From positions 4,521,001 through 4,585,000 of the forward strand of contig SMMW01000534.1 of NCBI GenBank assembly GCA_004794655.1: a DNA stretch of 64,000 nucleotides, read 5' to 3'. Source of the DNA: Marisa cornuarietis. Its lineage: Eukaryota > Mollusca > Gastropoda > Architaenioglossa > Ampullariidae. A model generated the notes under the pieces. It was given only the letters and a program-made list of their open reading frames with translations. It was not told where the DNA came from and did no database searches. The position numbers were made by a program, and so were the translations under genes. Shown here piece after piece: positions 58,795 to 64,000 of this stretch (positions within the stretch are counted from its first letter, which is position 1; each line of letters begins with the position of its first letter).

Positions 58795-59065
58795 AATTAC
58801 ATAGTTAAATAATAAAGGTCGTAAAGCCTGGTGTTCTAGCTGGCAGTGAACTGTAAGGGGTCCACCCTGTCTAGGAATGGCATGTAGAAGACGGCGAAAA
58901 TAACTCTCTTCTTCTACACCCTTCTCTCACTCTTAAAAATCAGGAACCTGCCACTGCTAAGTGGGAACGTGAGTTTTTTTTAGTTGCTGTCCCGATCGAG
59001 TCTCGAACATGACACCTTTTAGTCTGAAGCAAAAGGGCATCAACCATAATGTTACAGAGCTTCCT
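58795..59065 (-). mobile_element. tRNA-derived SINE, second family
   Basis: On the minus strand a tRNA-like head covers about 59065-58985: A-box-like TGGTTGATGCC (59035-59045), an anticodon-like arm with GCTTCAGAC, and B-box-like GTTCGAGACTC (58998-59008) followed by GATCGGGAC. A body of about 180 bp follows, including CTTCTACATGCCATTCC and AGACAGGGTGGACC, with an AT-rich end near 58795. It differs from the SINE at 3636 and 25173. The boundaries are estimates. Confidence 0.6.
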
Positions 59066-59441
59066 GTATTTGATGATGATGATGATGATTAGAAACACTT
59101 TGTCCGTCGACGTCCTGTGCATGCACGAGTTGTGTCCTGCTGTTTGTCCTTGTCATCTGAGTTCTGCGAATTTAGGACGAGTGTCTAGATAATAAGGCTA
59201 CGTCATCAGAGGGACTACGCAGCTCCTTGCGCCTTGATTTTTAGCATTAGCAACATCTCCTTGGTGACGGACGAGGAGCTGTCTCCCTCGTGTGCACACA
59301 CACACACACACAGAGCAGACTCTCCGTTGTTGGCTTTAGCGGCGGGTTATTGTCGAAGCTTGTTTCTGTTGTGTGGCTCAGAACAACAGGCTTTTTCTTC
59401 TCGCTTCTGTCATTCTGCAAGTTGAGGAGATATAAATATGA

Positions 59442-59443
<2 letters not shown>

Positions 59444-59524
<81 letters not shown>

Positions 59525-59542
59525 TGATGATGATGATGATGA
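59444..59542. repeat. Compound microsatellite (TG)n (GA)n (TGA)n
   Basis: About 33 TG units to 59509, then GA, then ATG/TGA repeats to 59542. Confidence 0.97.
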
Positions 59543-60399
59543 GTTTTTTCATGATTGTTTAAACCAATAATGTGACTCACGACTAAGAATATCTGTAACA
59601 AACATCAGCGGGGGCAGTGGTTGATAAAACCCTCGTCAATTTATCTCGCTCTTTTAAGCCGAAAGATTCGAGCATGGTCTTTGGTATGTACAGTTTTCGC
59701 CAGATATGTTGCGATGTGTTCACTCTGCTGTGGCGCAACTTGTCTTCCAACCGATGCAAAAGGCTAAAATAAATTTATGATCTTTGAGTAGCAGAATATT
59801 GGTGGCTTTGGTTTTGTTTCCTTCCTGTCAAACTTGGGTGAGTAAATTTTCTTCTTTCTACTGATAAATGGCGTCCACCTTTTGTGCGGTTGTAAAACGA
59901 TGGCTGAAGTCGGCTGCATGGCTGCACGTGTGAGCGGAGATAGTGGTCTGTGTTTGCGCGTGGACGTGCGAAATTCGAGTGAGAGGGTGTGGCAGGGTGA
60001 AAGTCGGGAGTGAGGCGAGCCAGCAGCTTGTCCCCTTTCCCCTCGGGCGGTTTAGCCCCGGCCTTTCTTCCCGCAGTTTCGTCACAGTCTCCTACTGACC
60101 ATCTAAATTAAACTTATATTATAATCAATCTCACGCCTCTCATAGTAGCACTACCTACTCTTGACTCACTAACTTTTATTCAACTCTTGGAAAATATTAT
60201 TTTGTGGTTTGACAAACGTTTTTTTGACTTTGTGATGTTTTGTGTCAAACGTTTCTAACGAACACTTTGCGATTATGTTGAGAAATGTGAAAGAAGTAAG
60301 CTTTCAGCTTCAGTGACTTTTTTACGGTTAACATTCTTCAAACCTTTTGACCACTCATAATTTGCTAATCATCCCTTTAGCTCCACTTTCGGTTACTAC

Positions 60400-60740
60400 A
60401 TTATAGCAGTCAGACCACCAGATAGTCTGAAAACCCCGCCACCGGCTGCATACTGGACACTGACTGCCGACATCAGCAGGCACATCTGTAGCTCTTGGGG
60501 CTGCCATATGCTGATAAGTGCTGATAACTGCCCATGCAAGACAAACCACAGACCCATGAACATGTCCTGCAACTCTGCCCACTACACAGACCAAAATGGA
60601 CAGAGCTGTGGCCTTAAGGAACCACACTGGAAGAAAAACTCTGGTGCACCAAAGAAAACAGAAAAAAACCCTTTCAGCATCCCCAGGAACACTTTGTCTG
60701 ACAGGCACGATCTCTGGAGCGCAAAAAAAGGGAAAAAAAA
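60400..60740 (+). pseudogene. C-terminal remnant of an I/Jockey-type reverse transcriptase
   Basis: Two frames together follow the C-terminal region of I- and Jockey-like polyproteins. One gives RLHTGH near 60440 and NCPCKTNH at about 60525-60550. The other gives THEHVLQLCPLHRPKWTELW (about 60551-60610) and LEEKLWCTKE. The family pattern is R-L-R-T-G-H, then a C-x-C-G motif, a T-x-E-H-V-L-x-x-C-P motif and a W-P motif. A frameshift lies between the two, and stop codons interrupt both. It is a fossil, with no 5' part seen nearby. Confidence 0.6.
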
Positions 60741-61572
60741 GAGAGAGAGAAGAAAGTAACTGCAGTTAATTCTTTAAAAGAATTAATGGTTTCTTATCAC
60801 CTTGCATACAGTAAATCCGATTTTATGTGATTTTTTTCCCACCTCCACAGCAATATGCGTAAAACGTGCAGCCCCGGTCTGCAGTCAGCTGTGTCATCAT
60901 CAATAGCTGCTCAGACGGAAAGAGAGAGTGTGTGTGTGTGTGTAGATAAATAACTTCCCCTTTCGGACGTTGTCTACAATCATGAAAATGGCGTGGAAGG
61001 AATTCTTTTCACGTCTTTGCAGATCGTTTTCGACTAGACTGTGCTGTACAATTCGATTAAACCAGAACCCGATGCTTTGACGGTGCCCTTGGTACCTGAG
61101 GTCTCTTAGCGGTAAAGTAGAGAAGGGTTGGAGTGGTAGACTTCTGGCCCTGGCGTTTAAAATCACTAAAGAAAGCTTTGAGCTGGACATAGGACACAGT
61201 GGACAGTGTAGTATTTCAAGCTGCGGCCGCCGATGGAAAGACTCGTGGAAAGAGGGCGTAAACAACGGGTGGTTGCTCGTACTCACCGTGAATCCCTTGT
61301 TTCGATTTATCAGACGCGTTTCTGAGGACCCTAGTCAAGAAGTATTGTTTTAACTCGTCCTTTTCACAGCCATTTTAGGAAATTACATCGACCTTTTCAT
61401 TTAATTTTCTTGTTACGAATAAATGGCTATCACAACCTGTATTAGCACCCTGTCCTTTGTTACAAAGTTTCTTTCTTTTCTGGTCAGGACGCAAATATTG
61501 TTCCCGGAGAAATGGGCTCGTGGATGATGGTTACAACGTAGCTCTTACCACCCAGGTTAACATAATCCTGCA

Positions 61573-61690
61573 GGGGAACGTTACGTGTAGAGGGGAACGT
61601 TACGTATAGAGGGGAATGTTACGTGTAGAGGGGAACGTGATGTGTAGAGGGAAACGTTACGTGTAAAGGTAACGTGTAACGATACGTGTA
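61573..61690 (+). repeat. 19-bp minisatellite, five to six units
   Basis: Units of GGGGAACGTTACGTGTAGA with single-base changes; the last units degrade into GTAACGTGTAACGATACGTG. Rich in ACGT cores. Confidence 0.9.
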
Positions 61691-63006
61691 ATGTCACATG
61701 TCAGTCGCACGGCCCCAACCCCGTTCTTCTCCAAACAAAAGACTTAACGACGTGTAAACACCAACGATTTATTAACATACAGATTATGCGAAATACATTC
61801 ATACTTAATAAAGTTTCCTTAAAATCCTCTACACAATGTGGAGACACGGGGTCAGTTCTAGGCCTTCACTTGGCGGCGATTTCGTGTTCCGCTCAAAATT
61901 ACCACATGACAGCCTTGTAACATGATGACTCACTGCTCTTCTTTTTCCACATCCTTCTTCAGTTTCACAAACCCGCTTGTCAATTTTTTTAAAAGTTTTG
62001 TTGAATGAGAACAGAAAGTGTGGGCGGATGGGCGAGTGCTTAGCTTGGGTGTGTCTGGGTGGGTGGGTAGGCGCTTGCGCGTGTGTGAGATCTCATGACC
62101 GCCGCTTGTTCTTTGGGGCTCCACTCGTATAAATATTGAAGATTATGAGTGTCAGGGAAGAGAGCCATTTTTGTGGCCTTGACTTTGACGGGAGGAATAC
62201 TTGACCGTTTTCTCCAGCGCTGTATTTAAGTCCTAATAGGTTACAATTTTCATGTAAACCTGCAATTTTTTAAAAATATTTTGTATGTAAGTTTTGGATG
62301 ACAACAGTAATATAATGTCTTTTTAATGATTGTCAGAATTTTAAATAGCGCATTTACTGTCCAGATTTTTATGTTTTTTTTCTTTTATTCTATCTCCTGT
62401 GTTTGATGTGGGCTGGCACGCTGACTGACAAGAAAATGAGGGGCAACAGCAAAAGACCCTGTATAGTGTTTCTGACGGAGGAAGCTTCAGAAGTGGACGT
62501 CACGTGATCCTTTAATCAAAGACTTTTACTGCTGAGAGTGGGGTGGGGGGATTACTGCTTTGTGTTTTCATGTAGAGTTAAGGTTTGTGGTTGTTGATTT
62601 TTTCCTTATACTATATTCATTTTCTAATTCACATTTTTGTTGTGATTGAATCCAGCACGTATGACTAAGTGTCGTAAGTGACAATCGGTCGTAAATCTAA
62701 GTAAAGAAAATAAAATCATTGCCTTCATCTTTGGCAAAACAAAACAACTCAACAAGTAATAGATTCTACTCAAAAAATGTTTTTTTAAGATGCAATTGTT
62801 GCCTCCTTACCGACGTTGAGGCGAATTCTCATATTAGACTTCCCCTGACAGAAAGAACCACAGTTCACCAGAAGACGCTTTGACAATTGTTGAGGGTTCA
62901 GGTGGTCGTCGTAGTAACAGCAGCGAAAATCCCTGTGGCAATGATGCTGATGAGGACGAGCTACGATGATGATAATGAGAGTCGACGACTACAGCAAGGG
63001 CGATTG

Positions 63007-63007
<1 letters not shown>

Positions 63008-63070
<63 letters not shown>
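63008..63070. repeat. (TG)n microsatellite, about 31 units
   Basis: An uninterrupted TG run. Confidence 0.97.
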
Positions 63071-63071
<1 letters not shown>

Positions 63072-63909
63072 CTTTTTATATTAGCTGTCATAAACCGACA
63101 AGTGAGTGTATGTGAATGAGAGATACTATATATAGAATGATAGGAATGTGTGTGAATATGTATGGATATATTTCTAATTTCTCAATACCCTCTAGAGCGT
63201 GAAAGAATAAAGAATCTTATATCTTCTCATTATGTCCCTTTCAGAAGAAAAGATTTTGAGAGCGAGAAAAAAAACTCAAACTTTTTTATGGAGAAGATCG
63301 GAGCTGTGTAGTCTGATACTACATTTATAAACAATTTTCATTGATAGTCGGGTGTGACAGTTACCAATGTAATCAGCTATGTTCTGATCTACTACTCGTT
63401 AAGTAAACTCTATTTCTTAAATATTTGGAGCAGTTTTAGGGAGGCCAAAAAACCTTAATGTGCGTAAGTATATATAACCAACACGTCTGTCTCTAATGAC
63501 TACGTAGGGGGTGAGTTAGACGCACAAGAAACACAACAAGATGTAATTTGCCGCATAACTGTAGATTTTAGTCAGAGTTCCTCGGGGGCTGGCCTGCCTT
63601 CTCTCCCCTCTCACTCCCAAATCCAAAAAAGCCACAACAATGGTTGGTTGGTTGGTTTATTTAGTAGGTGTAACACCCATGACAAATTTGCCCATTATTT
63701 CAATATTTTTATTTTTTGTTTAGTAATTTTGTGTTAATTTTTAGTTTAATTTTATGTATTGATTTTCATGTAGTCTCGCATCTGCGAGACCAGACCGAGA
63801 TTTAGAAGAGGGGATGTAACTCTCCAGGTTCATGCATTTGCACCTTTTTCTTTTGTGAGTGAGACGTGGCCCTACCCGGGGATGGGGTTGTCCTAAATCA
63901 GGGCATCCG
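63071..63909. other. Non-coding, AT-rich
   Basis: Contains a (GGTT)n motif near 63640-63658 next to an AT-rich stretch, which may be the tail of a mobile element. Nothing else is recognised. Confidence 0.4.
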
Positions 63910-63911
63910 TT

Positions 63912-63981
<70 letters not shown>
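63910..63981. repeat. (CTTT)n microsatellite
   Basis: A perfect tetranucleotide run of about 18 units close to the right edge. Confidence 0.97.
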
Positions 63982-63982
<1 letters not shown>

Positions 63983-64000
63983 GTTTCTTTTTGTCTCTGT

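Overview
The window is eukaryotic, intron-rich and repeat-rich, most likely from a marine mollusc or another spiralian. The evidence is a spliced Frizzled gene of the 9/10 type, kilobase-scale introns with GT-AG borders, long (CA/GT)n microsatellites, tRNA-derived SINE-like repeats and several classes of decayed transposons. The organism is inferred. There are no operons, Shine-Dalgarno signals or CRISPR arrays.

The one host gene I can support is a Frizzled receptor on the + strand, cut by the left edge of the window. Three exons join in frame: 1-108 (linker after the cysteine-rich domain), 2248-2413 (rest of the extracellular linker, up to the membrane) and 10333-11466 (all seven membrane helices, the KTxxxW Dishevelled-binding motif, a glycine-rich cytoplasmic tail and a PDZ-binding end). 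The extracellular cysteine-rich domain lies left of the window. The intron of about 7.9 kb holds a tRNA-derived SINE, a 200-bp element built from the two ends of an RTE-like retrotransposon, and a MITE-like inverted repeat.

From about 11.5 kb to the right edge I find no host exon I can defend. This stretch is a graveyard of mobile elements. It holds a nearly intact 3.2-kb RTE-like retrotransposon on the minus strand (28799-31980, with an 11-bp target duplication and one in-frame stop), a hAT-type MITE (33587-34041), a decayed PIF/Harbinger transposase between two related hairpin blocks (35486-36274), a decayed piggyBac transposase with one recognisable terminus (51340-53596), the C-terminal remnant of an I/Jockey-type reverse transcriptase (60400-60740), several SINE or LINE tails, minisatellites (35, 46, 43, 34 and 19 bp units) and many microsatellites.

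The full-length RTE-like element (28.8-32.0 kb) and the short composite at 7.3 kb share both their 5' and their 3' ends. This fits an autonomous element and a non-autonomous passenger derived from the same family. No wholly new system was found. The most informative signals are that pair, the reconstructed Frizzled exons and the Harbinger and piggyBac fossils.
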